From: Luteibacter yeojuensis
GTDB taxonomy: Bacteria; Pseudomonadota; Gammaproteobacteria; Xanthomonadales; Rhodanobacteraceae
Direction: 5' to 3'
NCBI RefSeq assembly: GCF_000964085.1
Contig: NZ_JZRB01000044.1
Coordinates: 1 to 50,252 of the forward strand
Length of the DNA stretch: 50,252 nt
The notes below the pieces were generated by a model. That model saw only the letters and a list, made by a program, of their open reading frames with translations. It did not search any database and was not told the DNA's origin. Both the position numbers and the translations under genes were made by a program. Shown here in pieces: positions 36,208 through 43,861 of this stretch. Position 1 is the stretch's first letter. Every line of letters starts with the position of its first letter.

Positions 36208-37356
36208 TCAATGGTGCACCATCGCCATGCCGCCGACGCGCGGCGCGCCGGTGCTGGCTGCCTGCGCATCACTCAGCACCAACGAGAAAAACATCACCTG
36301 CGCCCCGTTATACAACTTGAACAACACCCGATGCCGCCCCGCGGCAAGCCGAAGCCGCACCTTGCCTTCGCTCAAATTGTAATCAGCAATCTCGCGCCGC
36401 ATCGAACGGGCATCCACCATGAACCACGGCTTCACCGGCGCGCCGCCCTTCCACACCAGCTCATCATCCACCCACAGCTTCGCGTCGTCGTCCGCGCCGA
36501 TCCAGGCCCACAGTTCCATGTCGCGGTCGAGCCTTAGTTCGGTATACCCGTAGTAGATAGCACTTTCTGCCGGGTCGGGCAGGAACAGCGGGTATTCGCT
36601 TGCCTGGACGTAGCGCCATGTCAGCGTGCCGAACTTGCCTGCGTAGGTTCCATCCAGATCGACGGCTACTTCGGGCAGTTCCGGATGATCTAGGGGATGG
36701 TCGCCGACGGCCTCGAACGGCCCCACCACGTACCACGTGTCGACATACAGGCGGTTGGTATACGCACCACCGGCGCCTGCGCTGCGGCCTGCTGCAGCGT
36801 GGACTGGTGCGTCGAGGGGCGGGATCTTGGAGAAGCGACCGTGTGGAACGATGTCTGCGCCATGGTTGCCGGCGGTGGCCACCTCAAAGGGAGTCAGGCT
36901 CGTGTCCCCCGCCATGCCGAGTAACCGGGGGCCTCCGGGGCCGCTCTTGCCTGCCGCCCCGGCCGTCGACGCGCCAGCGGGTGAAGCCGCCTGTACATCA
37001 CGTGCCAGCGTCGCGGCGACCTGGGTTTTGAGTTGGGCCAGTTGCGCGAGGGCCTCGGTCTCCGTGTGCGGCATCTTCGGTAGCGCGGGCAGGTCGGCGT
37101 GTTTCTTTTTCAGCGCGTCGTAGCGCGCCCGTGCCTGCGCCAGTGCCGCTTGTGCCGATGAAGCGGGCTGAGGCGGTGGTGGCGCAACCTCATGCGAGTG
37201 CTGCGCGAGCGCGGCTTCGGCCGAAGCCAGGTCGTTCAGGCGTTGGGTCGCCGCGGACTGAAAGGCGGCGTTGCGGGTCGCCTCCACCCGCTTGCGTGCG
37301 GCTTCCGGCGAGGGCGGCAGTTGCGCGAGGTAAAACAACACACCCAGCACGAGCAC
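36208..37356 (-). CDS. TonB-like anchor with PA14-type C-terminal domain; 5' end interrupted
   Basis: Third gene of an exbB-exbD unit. From the GTG at 37356 it encodes 382 aa: a membrane-helix remainder (VLGVLFYLAQL), an Ala/Gln-rich helical linker (about 15-110), and a PA14-like beta-sandwich (about 200-370) with WIGADDDAKLWVDDELVW. Reading upstream in frame gives the rest of a membrane helix preceded by S-I-L-A-H, the S-x3-H motif by which TonB contacts ExbB. Further up is an ATG (37443) one base after the exbD stop. An amber TAG (37426-37428) interrupts that frame, and no standard start lies between TAG and 37356. Either the gene is broken, the amber is misread or suppressed, or a truncated form is made. 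Ligand unknown; PA14 domains often bind carbohydrate. Confidence 0.75.
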   Translation of the reverse strand: MLVLGVLFYLAQLPPSPEAARKRVEATRNAAFQSAATQRLNDLASAEAALAQHSHEVAPPPPQPASSAQAALAQARARYDALKKKHADLPALPKMPHTETEALAQLAQLKTQVAATLARDVQAASPAGASTAGAAGKSGPGGPRLLGMAGDTSLTPFEVATAGNHGADIVPHGRFSKIPPLDAPVHAAAGRSAGAGGAYTNRLYVDTWYVVGPFEAVGDHPLDHPELPEVAVDLDGTYAGKFGTLTWRYVQASEYPLFLPDPAESAIYYGYTELRLDRDMELWAWIGADDDAKLWVDDELVWKGGAPVKPWFMVDARSMRREIADYNLSEGKVRLRLAAGRHRVLFKLYNGAQVMFFSLVLSDAQAASTGAPRVGGMAMVHH

Positions 37357-37444
37357 ATGCGCCAGGATGGACCAAAGCGCATCACGCCCCGGGTTGTCAT
37401 TCCGGGCGGGGCGGTACGGATCCCACTACGATCGCGTGGCCATG

Positions 37445-37867
37445 TCAGTTCCGGACGTGGACCGCGAGGTTGGTGAGCCCTTCGAACGCGCACATGTCCA
37501 TGACGCTCACCACGTCCTGAAACTGGGCGCGGCGGTCGCCGTCGATGCGGATGACCGTGTGCGTGTCGTGGGCAGCCAGGTCGTGGAGGCGGTCTTTGAG
37601 CTGTCCCTTCGTTATCGCGGCACCGTCGACGTAGATGGTGCCATCGCGCGCCACGGTGATGAGTACGCCTGTCGAAGAGGCCTCTTCGGGGCGAAAGGTC
37701 GCCGCCGCCTTGGGAAGGTCGACCGGGATGGATCGATTGTGCTGCTTGTCTTCGCTCTGCTTGAAGGTGGTCGCCACCATGAAGAACATCAGCAGGAAGA
37801 AAATGCAGTCGATCAACGCTACCAGCCCGATCTCCGGCTCCTGGTCTTCGCCCAGGTCGATCTTCAC
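37445..37867 (-). CDS. exbD: ExbD/TolR family biopolymer transporter
   Basis: A 140-aa inner-membrane proton-channel partner. It has a short cytoplasmic N-terminus, one membrane helix with the essential aspartate (ALIDCIFFLLMFFMV, Asp about 20) and a periplasmic TolR/ExbD domain (about 60-138). The start is GTG overlapping the exbB stop (GTGA), so the two are coupled. ExbD with ExbB turns proton flow into motion of a TonB-type protein. Here the third gene is not a normal tonB, so the usual assignment to iron uptake is not assured. Confidence 0.88.
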   Translation of the reverse strand: MKIDLGEDQEPEIGLVALIDCIFFLLMFFMVATTFKQSEDKQHNRSIPVDLPKAAATFRPEEASSTGVLITVARDGTIYVDGAAITKGQLKDRLHDLAAHDTHTVIRIDGDRRAQFQDVVSVMDMCAFEGLTNLAVHVRN

Positions 37868-38583
37868 GGCGTTACGCCAGCCGGTGCGGGGACGAAGTGG
37901 GCGCGCAAGAGGGCGCCCGCTTGCCGTTCCAGCTCAAGGCCGAACGCGGTGATGCGGTATTTGAAGCCGTGGTAGAAGGCCAACGCCGGAAGGGCCACGG
38001 AGAGGCCGGCGGCCGTGTTGACCAGCGCCTTGGAGATGCCACTCGCGAGCAACGCCGGATCGATCGGGCCATTCAACGCAAGCGCATGGAAGGCTTCGAT
38101 CATGCCTGCCACGGTGCCCAGCAGGCCAACGATCGGCGCAACGGTCGCGATGATCGCCAGGGGATAGATGCGGCGCAGGTGTTCGCGAAGCTCGATGGAG
38201 GCGATGTCTTCGACGCCCTTGGTCACGGTCACCAGGTCGAGCGCGCGGTAGGCCAGCATGTAATGCAGCATGCGTGAGAGCGTGCTCGGCTGGCTATCGA
38301 CCAGCGCCTGGGCCTGGTCCGTCCTGCCTTCCTGCCACAAGACATCGGCCCTGCGCGCCAGCCCCTCGGGGACCACGAACGCCTTGCGGACGTTGCGTAG
38401 CCGCTCGATCGCCACCCAAAGCGCGATCACCGACATCGCAAGCAGCACCACGAGGGCTACGCCGCCTTCCCTCAACTGGCCTACGCCATCGAAGCCCTGC
38501 GCATGGACGGGTGAAATCGGGGACAACGCCATCGCAACAGTAACAATCAAATCAACAAGCCTGGCCCGGGGACTACGTTTCAT
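37864..38583 (-). CDS. exbB: ExbB/TolQ/MotA family proton channel
   Basis: A 239-aa inner-membrane protein. It has a cleavable or anchoring N-terminal hydrophobic segment (about 10-29), a first channel helix (GGVALVVLLAMSVIALWVAI, about 40-60) and a cytoplasmic loop. The conserved pair follows: PLAIIATVAPIVGLLGTVAGM (about 133) and LVNTAAGLSVALPALAFYHG (about 180). These carry the family's A-P-x-x-G-L-x-G-T-V and T-A-x-G-L-x-x-A-x-P motifs. The ATG at 38583 has GAAGG upstream; ATG at 38607, behind GTAGGAGC, is a good alternative. It heads the exbB-exbD-PA14 unit, with a palindrome at its promoter. Confidence 0.9.
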   Translation of the reverse strand: MKRSPRARLVDLIVTVAMALSPISPVHAQGFDGVGQLREGGVALVVLLAMSVIALWVAIERLRNVRKAFVVPEGLARRADVLWQEGRTDQAQALVDSQPSTLSRMLHYMLAYRALDLVTVTKGVEDIASIELREHLRRIYPLAIIATVAPIVGLLGTVAGMIEAFHALALNGPIDPALLASGISKALVNTAAGLSVALPALAFYHGFKYRITAFGLELERQAGALLRAHFVPAPAGVTP

Positions 38584-38616
38584 GGGGATGCCTTCGTCCG
38601 GATGCATGAGCGCTCC

Positions 38617-38632
38617 TACTATATTCATAGTA
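38617..38632. promoter_or_regulatory. TACTAT-N4-ATAGTA palindrome at exbB promoter
   Basis: Perfect 6-bp arms around ATTC. On the minus strand it contains the likely -10 (TATAGT) of exbB, with TTGCGC 18 bp upstream. A repressor site is suggested. It is too short for a Fur box. Confidence 0.4.
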
Positions 38633-38729
38633 CTAAGAAGGGCGCAATAACATGATGCGGTAGTGAGGCACGTCGCGGGGCGGCCTTCGACGCAGCGCAC
38701 CATGAGCCTCAAGGATCAACTCGGTGGGC

Positions 38730-38792
38730 CGATAACGGATGGTTCTTTGCGAGCTCCGGCCGGTGAAACGCATGCCACCCTTCATCCGCGCA
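38730..38792 (+). repeat. Decayed duplicate of the lipoprotein 5' region
   Basis: About 60 bp here align with 39519-39581 at roughly 75% identity by eye. Shared blocks include CCGATAAC, TCCGGCC and TGAAACGCATG-CACCCTTC. In the downstream copy this is the ribosome site and first codons of the lipoprotein gene; here the start ATG is changed to GTG and the following frame shows no lipobox. The rest of 38584-38876 holds the exbB promoter and no convincing gene. Confidence 0.6.
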
Positions 38793-38876
38793 CTCTTGCA
38801 CCACAATGCGATTGGAAAAAGGATGGTCCCATGCGCCTGATAGAGGTGGCGGAAGCTCGTCGTTCTGGACGGCCTT

Positions 38877-39431
38877 ATGAAAGATGATCTTTATCGCCAT
38901 GCCAGGACGGCACGTACCGTCGAGCGATGGACACGCATCGCCATGCTCGCCGTTGTCGTCGTTGCCGCGCTCGCAGCCACGCTGTGCCACGAAGCGGAAC
39001 TTGGACGCTCCTTCGCGAGAAGCATTCTCCAGGCGGCTTCTTTCATTCCGGCGCGAAGGTGGGCCTTGTATGCGAGCTACGGGGACGAGGCCGCCATCTA
39101 TTACTTCTTCGTCTTCCCTATCTTGCCCCTTGCTGCGACATGGATGCTCGCGCGCCATGGCTTTCCGCTTCCCGCGAAATTGCAGCAGGTGCGTGGCATC
39201 TTTTTAGCCATTCAAACCGTCATTGCGGTGCCGTTACTGGCGTTCGTTGGCCTCATCATCCTCATTGGCGAGCATGGCTCTGATATGCGCGGGTTGAAGG
39301 TCGGGACGCAATTTGGCCACCTCATATTCTTTGGATGGGTGAGTTTCGCGGCGGCCGGCGCGGCTTTTGGGCTTTGCGGCTTATATCTCCTCGCCGCCCT
39401 TGGAGCGATGAAGCGAGCCTCCCGAGAATAA
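38877..39431 (+). CDS. Hypothetical membrane protein (184 aa)
   Basis: Not recognised. Four hydrophobic segments (about 20-36, 73-92, 107-132, 150-176) predict a polytopic inner-membrane protein with a basic cytoplasmic N-terminus (MKDDLYRHARTARTVERW). It has a 35-residue extracytoplasmic loop after the first helix. The ribosome site is weak (GGACGG). It lies between the decayed duplicate and the lipoprotein gene, both on the same strand, suggesting the duplicated segment once flanked it. Confidence 0.7.
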   Translation: MKDDLYRHARTARTVERWTRIAMLAVVVVAALAATLCHEAELGRSFARSILQAASFIPARRWALYASYGDEAAIYYFFVFPILPLAATWMLARHGFPLPAKLQQVRGIFLAIQTVIAVPLLAFVGLIILIGEHGSDMRGLKVGTQFGHLIFFGWVSFAAAGAAFGLCGLYLLAALGAMKRASRE

Positions 39432-39550
39432 GCGCTCCTCAGGAAGACGCCGTGCGGGTAGATCGCACGGAAACCCGGTCAACCGCGGGTCCCGGCTCAA
39501 GCCCGCGTTCGCCCGGCCGATAACCCATGACTCTTCCCGAGGTCCGGCCA

Positions 39551-39904
39551 ATGAAACGCATGGCACCCTTCGTCGGCGCATTGGCCTGCCTCGCCGCCGC
39601 CTGTTCGCACGATACCGGCCTGCACCTGGTCTCGGAGGCCACCGCCTCCCCTGCCGACATCCGCATCACCGACGGGCGTGGAGTGGCCACGTGGTCGTGG
39701 GGGTCGAAGTCGTTCACCGAGCACGTCGAGCTACTCGACGCAGGTGCAGCAAAGAAGCAGAAAGGTAACCCCCGATCGCTGCGCCTGCGCCTGGCGAATG
39801 GTGCGGTCATCCAGCTGGTGGCGCAGCACACCTTCTACATCTGCGAGCAGGGCTGCGAGAAGGTACATATGCCGGTCAACTGGACGACGGCTGCTTACGA
39901 CTAA
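39551..39904 (+). CDS. Small putative lipoprotein (117 aa)
   Basis: MKRMAPFVGALACLAAAC is a lipoprotein signal with Cys18 as the likely lipidated residue. The mature part is a compact beta-rich domain with a cysteine pair (YICEQGCEKV, about 100). No family recognised. The ATG at 39551 has GAGGT 8 bp before it; an in-frame ATG at 39527 would spoil the signal. Its 5' region is duplicated, in decayed form, 790 bp upstream. Confidence 0.72.
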   Translation: MKRMAPFVGALACLAAACSHDTGLHLVSEATASPADIRITDGRGVATWSWGSKSFTEHVELLDAGAAKKQKGNPRSLRLRLANGAVIQLVAQHTFYICEQGCEKVHMPVNWTTAAYD

Positions 39905-40037
39905 CCGCCCGTGCAGGTGGATAGACGTTCGACCGCATCGAACGTCTACCTCGCCGGATACGTACGTCAGCCGCCCCGCCGCGGCGCATGCTCCACTCAC
40001 CGGCGCCACCCTGGCGCCCCCTGACTGGAGATGCCCC

Positions 40038-41000
40038 GTGTCACGCTCCCTTCCTGCCCGTTCCAAGGCCTGGCTGCTCGCGGCGGCCGTCCTGTTTGGC
40101 GGCGCCAGCGCCCCGGCCTTCGCCGACGTGACCCCGCTGCCCGCCAGCTTCCATAGCGAAGACATCGCCACCGATGGCGCGACCATCCATGTCCGCGTAG
40201 GCGGCCACGGCCCGGGCGTGGTGCTGCTTCATGGCTTTGGCGATACCGGCGACATGTGGGCGCCGCTGGCCATCGACCTCGCCCGCGACCACACGGTTGT
40301 TATCCCCGACCTCCGTGGCATGGGCTTGTCCTCCCACCCGGAAGGCGGCTACGACAAGAAAACCCAGGCCGCCGATGTCCGCGCCGTGCTGACGAAGCTG
40401 GGTGTCGACACGAGTGTGGTTGTCGGCCACGACATCGGCACGATGGTCGCCTACGCCTACGCGGCGCGTTACCCCGACAAGACGACCCAGCTGGTGGTGA
40501 TGGATGCGCCGGTGCCGGGCATCCCGCCATGGAACGATATCGTCCGCTCGCCGTTGCTGTGGCATTTCGACTTCGGCGGCCCGGACATGGAACGCCTCGT
40601 GGCCGGCCGTGAGCGCATTTATCTCGATCGCTTCTGGAACGAGTTCGCGGGCACGCCGGCGAAGGTGGACGAAGGCACGCGCCAGCATTACGCCGCGTTG
40701 TATGCGCGCCCAGGCGCCATGCATTCGGCCTTCGCGCAGTTCCGTGCCATCCGCACCGACGCGGTCGACAACAAGGACGCCACTACGCACAAGCTCACCA
40801 TGCCGGTACTGGCAATCGGTGGCGAGAAATCGTTCGGTGACAACGAAGCCATCGTGATGCGCAATGCCGCGGAACATGTCACGGGGCTTGTCGTGCCGGG
40901 CTCGGGCCATTGGCTGATGGAAGAAGCGCCGGCCGTCACCATCAAGGCGGTGCGGGAGTTCGTGGACGGGAAGCCGGTGACTGGCGCGTTGCCGGACTGA
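40038..41000 (+). CDS. Secreted alpha/beta hydrolase, epoxide-hydrolase-like
   Basis: A 320-aa protein with a signal peptide (SRSLPARSKAWLLAAAVLF..AFA). The alpha/beta-hydrolase fold shows the oxyanion-hole LLHGFGDTGDMW, the nucleophile elbow VVGHDIGT with Asp132, and the catalytic histidine in GSGHWLMEEAP. An Asp nucleophile in G-H-D-x-G is typical of epoxide hydrolases and haloalkane/fluoroacetate dehalogenases rather than serine esterases. The GTG start has GGAG 8 bp before it. Export to the periplasm makes a detoxifying or signal-degrading role possible. Substrate unknown. Confidence 0.88.
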   Translation: MSRSLPARSKAWLLAAAVLFGGASAPAFADVTPLPASFHSEDIATDGATIHVRVGGHGPGVVLLHGFGDTGDMWAPLAIDLARDHTVVIPDLRGMGLSSHPEGGYDKKTQAADVRAVLTKLGVDTSVVVGHDIGTMVAYAYAARYPDKTTQLVVMDAPVPGIPPWNDIVRSPLLWHFDFGGPDMERLVAGRERIYLDRFWNEFAGTPAKVDEGTRQHYAALYARPGAMHSAFAQFRAIRTDAVDNKDATTHKLTMPVLAIGGEKSFGDNEAIVMRNAAEHVTGLVVPGSGHWLMEEAPAVTIKAVREFVDGKPVTGALPD

Positions 41001-41016
41001 TCGCCTGCCTCCCCTG

Positions 41017-41415
41017 TCATCGCGTGCCGAAGCGTTCCTTCGCGGCGTCGGTCACCGGCGTGAAGAGAGACACCAACGTTCCTTCCGGATCACGGAACTG
41101 GTTGGACCGATTGCCCCACGGCAGGAGCTTCGGTTCACTCACCATGTCGACGTGGTCTTTTAGCCTCGCGAACTCCGCATCCACGTCGTCGACGAGCAAC
41201 TCGATGATCGCCGTGCGGTTGGCGCCCGCCTCGGCACTGCCTTCCTTGAACAGCGGCACGGACTCGGTGCTGCCGATGGCCAGCACCGCGCCAGGCAGCA
41301 CGATCTCGGCGAACACCGGCGCGAGCCATTGGGCGGCGGTACCGGTGACCTGCTCATAGAACGCGACCATGCGCTTGATGTCGGCGGCGATCAGGCGGGT
41401 CGAGGCGAATTTCAT
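41017..41415 (-). CDS. VOC (glyoxalase/bleomycin-resistance) family protein
   Basis: A 132-aa single-domain vicinal-oxygen-chelate protein. The first beta-alpha-beta unit is MKFASTRLIAADIKRMVAFYEQV; the second unit ends WGNRSNQFRDPEGTLVSLFTPV, with the metal/ligand Asp-Pro-Glu-Gly loop. A good GGAGAT site precedes the ATG. It diverges from the YafY-type regulator across 84 bp that contain a perfect palindrome. That regulator probably controls it. Ligand is unknown. Confidence 0.88.
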   Translation of the reverse strand: MKFASTRLIAADIKRMVAFYEQVTGTAAQWLAPVFAEIVLPGAVLAIGSTESVPLFKEGSAEAGANRTAIIELLVDDVDAEFARLKDHVDMVSEPKLLPWGNRSNQFRDPEGTLVSLFTPVTDAAKERFGTR

Positions 41416-41462
41416 GGGGTTATCTCCGGTCGGGTGGATGCGCCGGGGATTGTCGTCCCCTG

Positions 41463-41486
41463 CTGTGGCCACCATCATGGCCACAG
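41463..41486. promoter_or_regulatory. Perfect dyad upstream of the YafY-type regulator
   Basis: CTGTGGCCA (41463-41471) and TGGCCACAG (41478-41486) are exact reverse complements with a 6-bp spacer. They end at the ribosome site of the regulator gene. Position fits an autoregulatory operator shared with the divergent VOC gene. Confidence 0.5.
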
Positions 41487-41499
41487 GAGACCACGACCC

Positions 41500-42204
41500 A
41501 TGCGACGCGCCGACCGGCTCTTCCAGATCATCCAGGTGCTGCGGCGTTCGTCGCGGCCGATGACGGCGGCTGCGCTGGCGGAAGAGATTGAAACCTCGCG
41601 GCGGACGATCTACCGCGATATCACCGACCTGATCGGCCAGCGCGTGCCGATCACGGGCGAGGCGGGCGTGGGCTACGTGCTGGATCGCAGCTACGACATG
41701 CCGCCGCTGATGCTGACGCCCGACGAGATCGAGGCGATCGTGCTCGGCTCGCAGTGGGTGGCGGGGCTGGGCGACAAGACGCTGGCGAGCGCGGCGAAGG
41801 ATGTGCTTGGCAAGATCGCGGCGGTCATCCCCGAAAACCTGCGGCCACACATCGCCCGGCCCAGCGTCGGCCTGCGACCTTTCACGCCGCCGCCGCGCGA
41901 TGACATCGACACGAACGCCCTTCGCCAAGCCATTCGCGATGATCGCAAGGTGCGCATGCACTACTGCGCGGAATCCGGTGAGGAATCCACGCGCATCATC
42001 TGGCCCGTGGTGCTGGGCTACGACGCCACGCTGCGCATGCTCATCGCCTGGTGCGAACTGCGCGAGGGGTTCCGGCATTTCCGTACCGACCGCATCGTTT
42101 CCATCGAGGTGCTGGCCGAGGGCAATGGCCTGCGCAAGGGCGAGCTGCTCCGCCGCTGGACGCGCTGGCGGGAAGCGCAGCCCCCGTACGCCATGCCTAA
42201 GTAA
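41500..42204 (+). CDS. YafY family HTH-WYL transcriptional regulator
   Basis: A 234-aa regulator. The N-terminal HTH_11 domain is MRRADRLFQIIQVLR with recognition region TAAALAEEIETSRRTIYRDI. A WYL-type ligand-sensing domain covers about 135-220 (VRMHYCAESGEESTRIIWPVVLGY..FRTDRIVSIEVL), in which the usual W-Y-L appears degenerate (HYC). The ATG has AGGAGA 9 bp before it. It is divergent from the VOC gene, a common pairing for YafY proteins, with a perfect dyad between them. Confidence 0.9.
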   Translation: MRRADRLFQIIQVLRRSSRPMTAAALAEEIETSRRTIYRDITDLIGQRVPITGEAGVGYVLDRSYDMPPLMLTPDEIEAIVLGSQWVAGLGDKTLASAAKDVLGKIAAVIPENLRPHIARPSVGLRPFTPPPRDDIDTNALRQAIRDDRKVRMHYCAESGEESTRIIWPVVLGYDATLRMLIAWCELREGFRHFRTDRIVSIEVLAEGNGLRKGELLRRWTRWREAQPPYAMPK

Positions 42205-42343
42205 TTGATTTGGCTGATACGGCGAATCGTTTTTGACCGTCGGTTCAGGGAAACCTCAACGGATTCATCTAGCCGCAAGGAACCCAGAGGCATGCTCCGG
42301 CTGGCAGTCCACCCGGCCTCGTGCCTTGTACGGAGAGACACCC

Positions 42344-42634
42344 ATGCGCCATTCCGCCCTGCTCCTGGCCGCCTCGCTCGGCCTCGCCCTGACCACCCAG
42401 GCCTTCGCTTCCGATCGCCCCGATCCCGGCAAGCTGACAACCAAGTGCCTGGATGCCGCCGCGAAGAAGTTCGACGTCAAGAACGACTACATCCAGCTGC
42501 AGCCGATCGCCGCGGCCGATTCCGGTTACTCGATCGCGGGCGTCGCCGATGCCGGCATGGACGGCAAGAAGGAATTCACCTGCGAGTTCGACAAGAAGGG
42601 CAAGCTCGCCAACCTGGTTCCCGCGGGTAAGTAA
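42344..42634 (+). CDS. Small secreted protein (96 aa)
   Basis: A signal peptide (MRHSALLLAASLGLALTTQAFA) precedes a ~74-aa domain with two cysteines (KCLDAAAKKFDV, FTCEFDKKGKLANL), probably one disulfide. The pattern resembles small periplasmic 'YpsA/PepSY-like' folds, but I cannot place it. GGAGAG ribosome site; monocistronic; a GC-rich hairpin follows. Confidence 0.75.
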   Translation: MRHSALLLAASLGLALTTQAFASDRPDPGKLTTKCLDAAAKKFDVKNDYIQLQPIAAADSGYSIAGVADAGMDGKKEFTCEFDKKGKLANLVPAGK

Positions 42635-42647
42635 GTCGATTCATCGG

Positions 42648-42670
42648 GGGCCGCGCGCAGGGCGCGGCCC
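42648..42670 (+). terminator. GC-rich hairpin 3' of the small secreted protein
   Basis: GGGCCGCGC / GCGCGGCCC, 9-bp perfect stem with a 5-nt loop, 14 bp after the stop. Only two T follow, so termination would be weak. Confidence 0.5.
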
Positions 42671-42762
42671 TTGGCCACCTGAGGGCACGCCCGGGACTTC
42701 CGGGCCATGGGCTTCACGGTCCCAGCGCGTACGCTGTCGGCTTCCACTTCGCGGATGACCCC

Positions 42763-43635
42763 GTGACCGACGCCCGATCTTCGAAGCGACCGCTGTCCTG
42801 GTTCCTGTTCTGGCTCGTCGCGCTGAGCGCGCCGGTGTCCGCGCTGTCGGTCGCCATCGGCAGCGAGCCGCCCATGATCTCGCGCATGCTGATGTGGTGC
42901 CCCGGTACGGCGGCGCTGCTTACATGCTTTATCTGTCGGCTGGATTTTCGATCACTCGGATGGGCCTGGCCGCGCGGCCGTTACGTTGGCTGGAGTTACG
43001 CCCTGCCGTGGCTCTACGCCATCCCGGTCTACGTGGCGGCTTGGCTGCTGATTCCCGGCGCGTTCCAGTGGGAGCATTTCAGCGCGCCGCTGGCGGCAAC
43101 GTTCAAGATCACGTCGCACCCCGATGCCTTCGCCGCATGGTTCGGCGTGCCAACCACCATGGTGTTCATCGTCATCGGCACCCTCGCGTGGACGTTGGGC
43201 GAGGAGCTCGGCTGGCGTGGCTTCCTGGTACCGCGGCTCTACGCGCGCTGGGGCTTCAGGGGCACGAGCCTGGCCGTTGGCCTGCTCTGGGCGGTATGGC
43301 ATTACCCCGTGTTGCTGGGCGCCGACTACAACGCCGGCACGCCGGCCCCGTACGCCATCGCCTGCTTCACCGCCATGGTGGTGGGCCTGAGCTTCGTGAT
43401 GACGTGGCTGCGCATGGCATCGGGCAGCGTGTGGCCATGCGTGATACTGCACGCCGTGCATAACACGCTGGTGCAAGGTGTACTCGATGCATCGACCGCC
43501 ACGAATGGCAGGGCGCCGTACATCACCACGGAGTTCGGCTTAGGCATGGCGGTGACACTGGGCGTCTGCGCCATTGTTCTGGCCTCGACGTGGCGACGTC
43601 CGCCCGCCGGCACCTCGCTGGATTCCCAGGCCTGA
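42763..43635 (+). CDS. CPBP family intramembrane metalloprotease
   Basis: A 290-aa polytopic membrane protein of the Abi/CAAX-protease-like (CPBP) family. It has the three active-site motifs: GEELGWRGFL (EExxxR, about 146), WAVWHYPVLLG (FxxxH-like, about 186) and LHAVHN (HxxxN/B, about 230). Seven or eight hydrophobic segments are visible. These proteases are linked to bacteriocin immunity, prenyl-protein processing or regulation, but the substrate here is unknown. Start is GTG at 42763 without a clear ribosome site. No bacteriocin genes are nearby. Confidence 0.9.
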   Translation: MTDARSSKRPLSWFLFWLVALSAPVSALSVAIGSEPPMISRMLMWCPGTAALLTCFICRLDFRSLGWAWPRGRYVGWSYALPWLYAIPVYVAAWLLIPGAFQWEHFSAPLAATFKITSHPDAFAAWFGVPTTMVFIVIGTLAWTLGEELGWRGFLVPRLYARWGFRGTSLAVGLLWAVWHYPVLLGADYNAGTPAPYAIACFTAMVVGLSFVMTWLRMASGSVWPCVILHAVHNTLVQGVLDASTATNGRAPYITTEFGLGMAVTLGVCAIVLASTWRRPPAGTSLDSQA

Positions 43636-43861
43636 AATGACTGAGCCCAGGGCCGAAGCACCTGGGCTCCACGCGGGAAGTTGCGGAAGGGATGTCATCT
43701 CCTTCTTCCTGGCCTGGTTGCCGCCATCAAGGCCTGACCTAGGTCTTCGAGGTCCGTGTGTACTGGACGAAACGGAGTTTTCCTGCGATCGCGAAGTGGT
43801 GCAAGCACCCTGACCTATCGAAGATGTGAATCAACAACTTATATAGCGCCTGCGATACGTC
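43636..43861. other. Intergenic, no gene seen
   Basis: About 226 bp between the CPBP gene and the PemK-like gene, with lower GC towards the right end. I find no ORF, terminator or repeat with confidence. Confidence 0.5.

Noticed and set aside
38663-38887. 74-aa plus-strand ORF upstream of the membrane protein gene
   Set aside because: No ribosome site, and it covers the decayed lipoprotein-start copy out of frame; more likely relic than gene.
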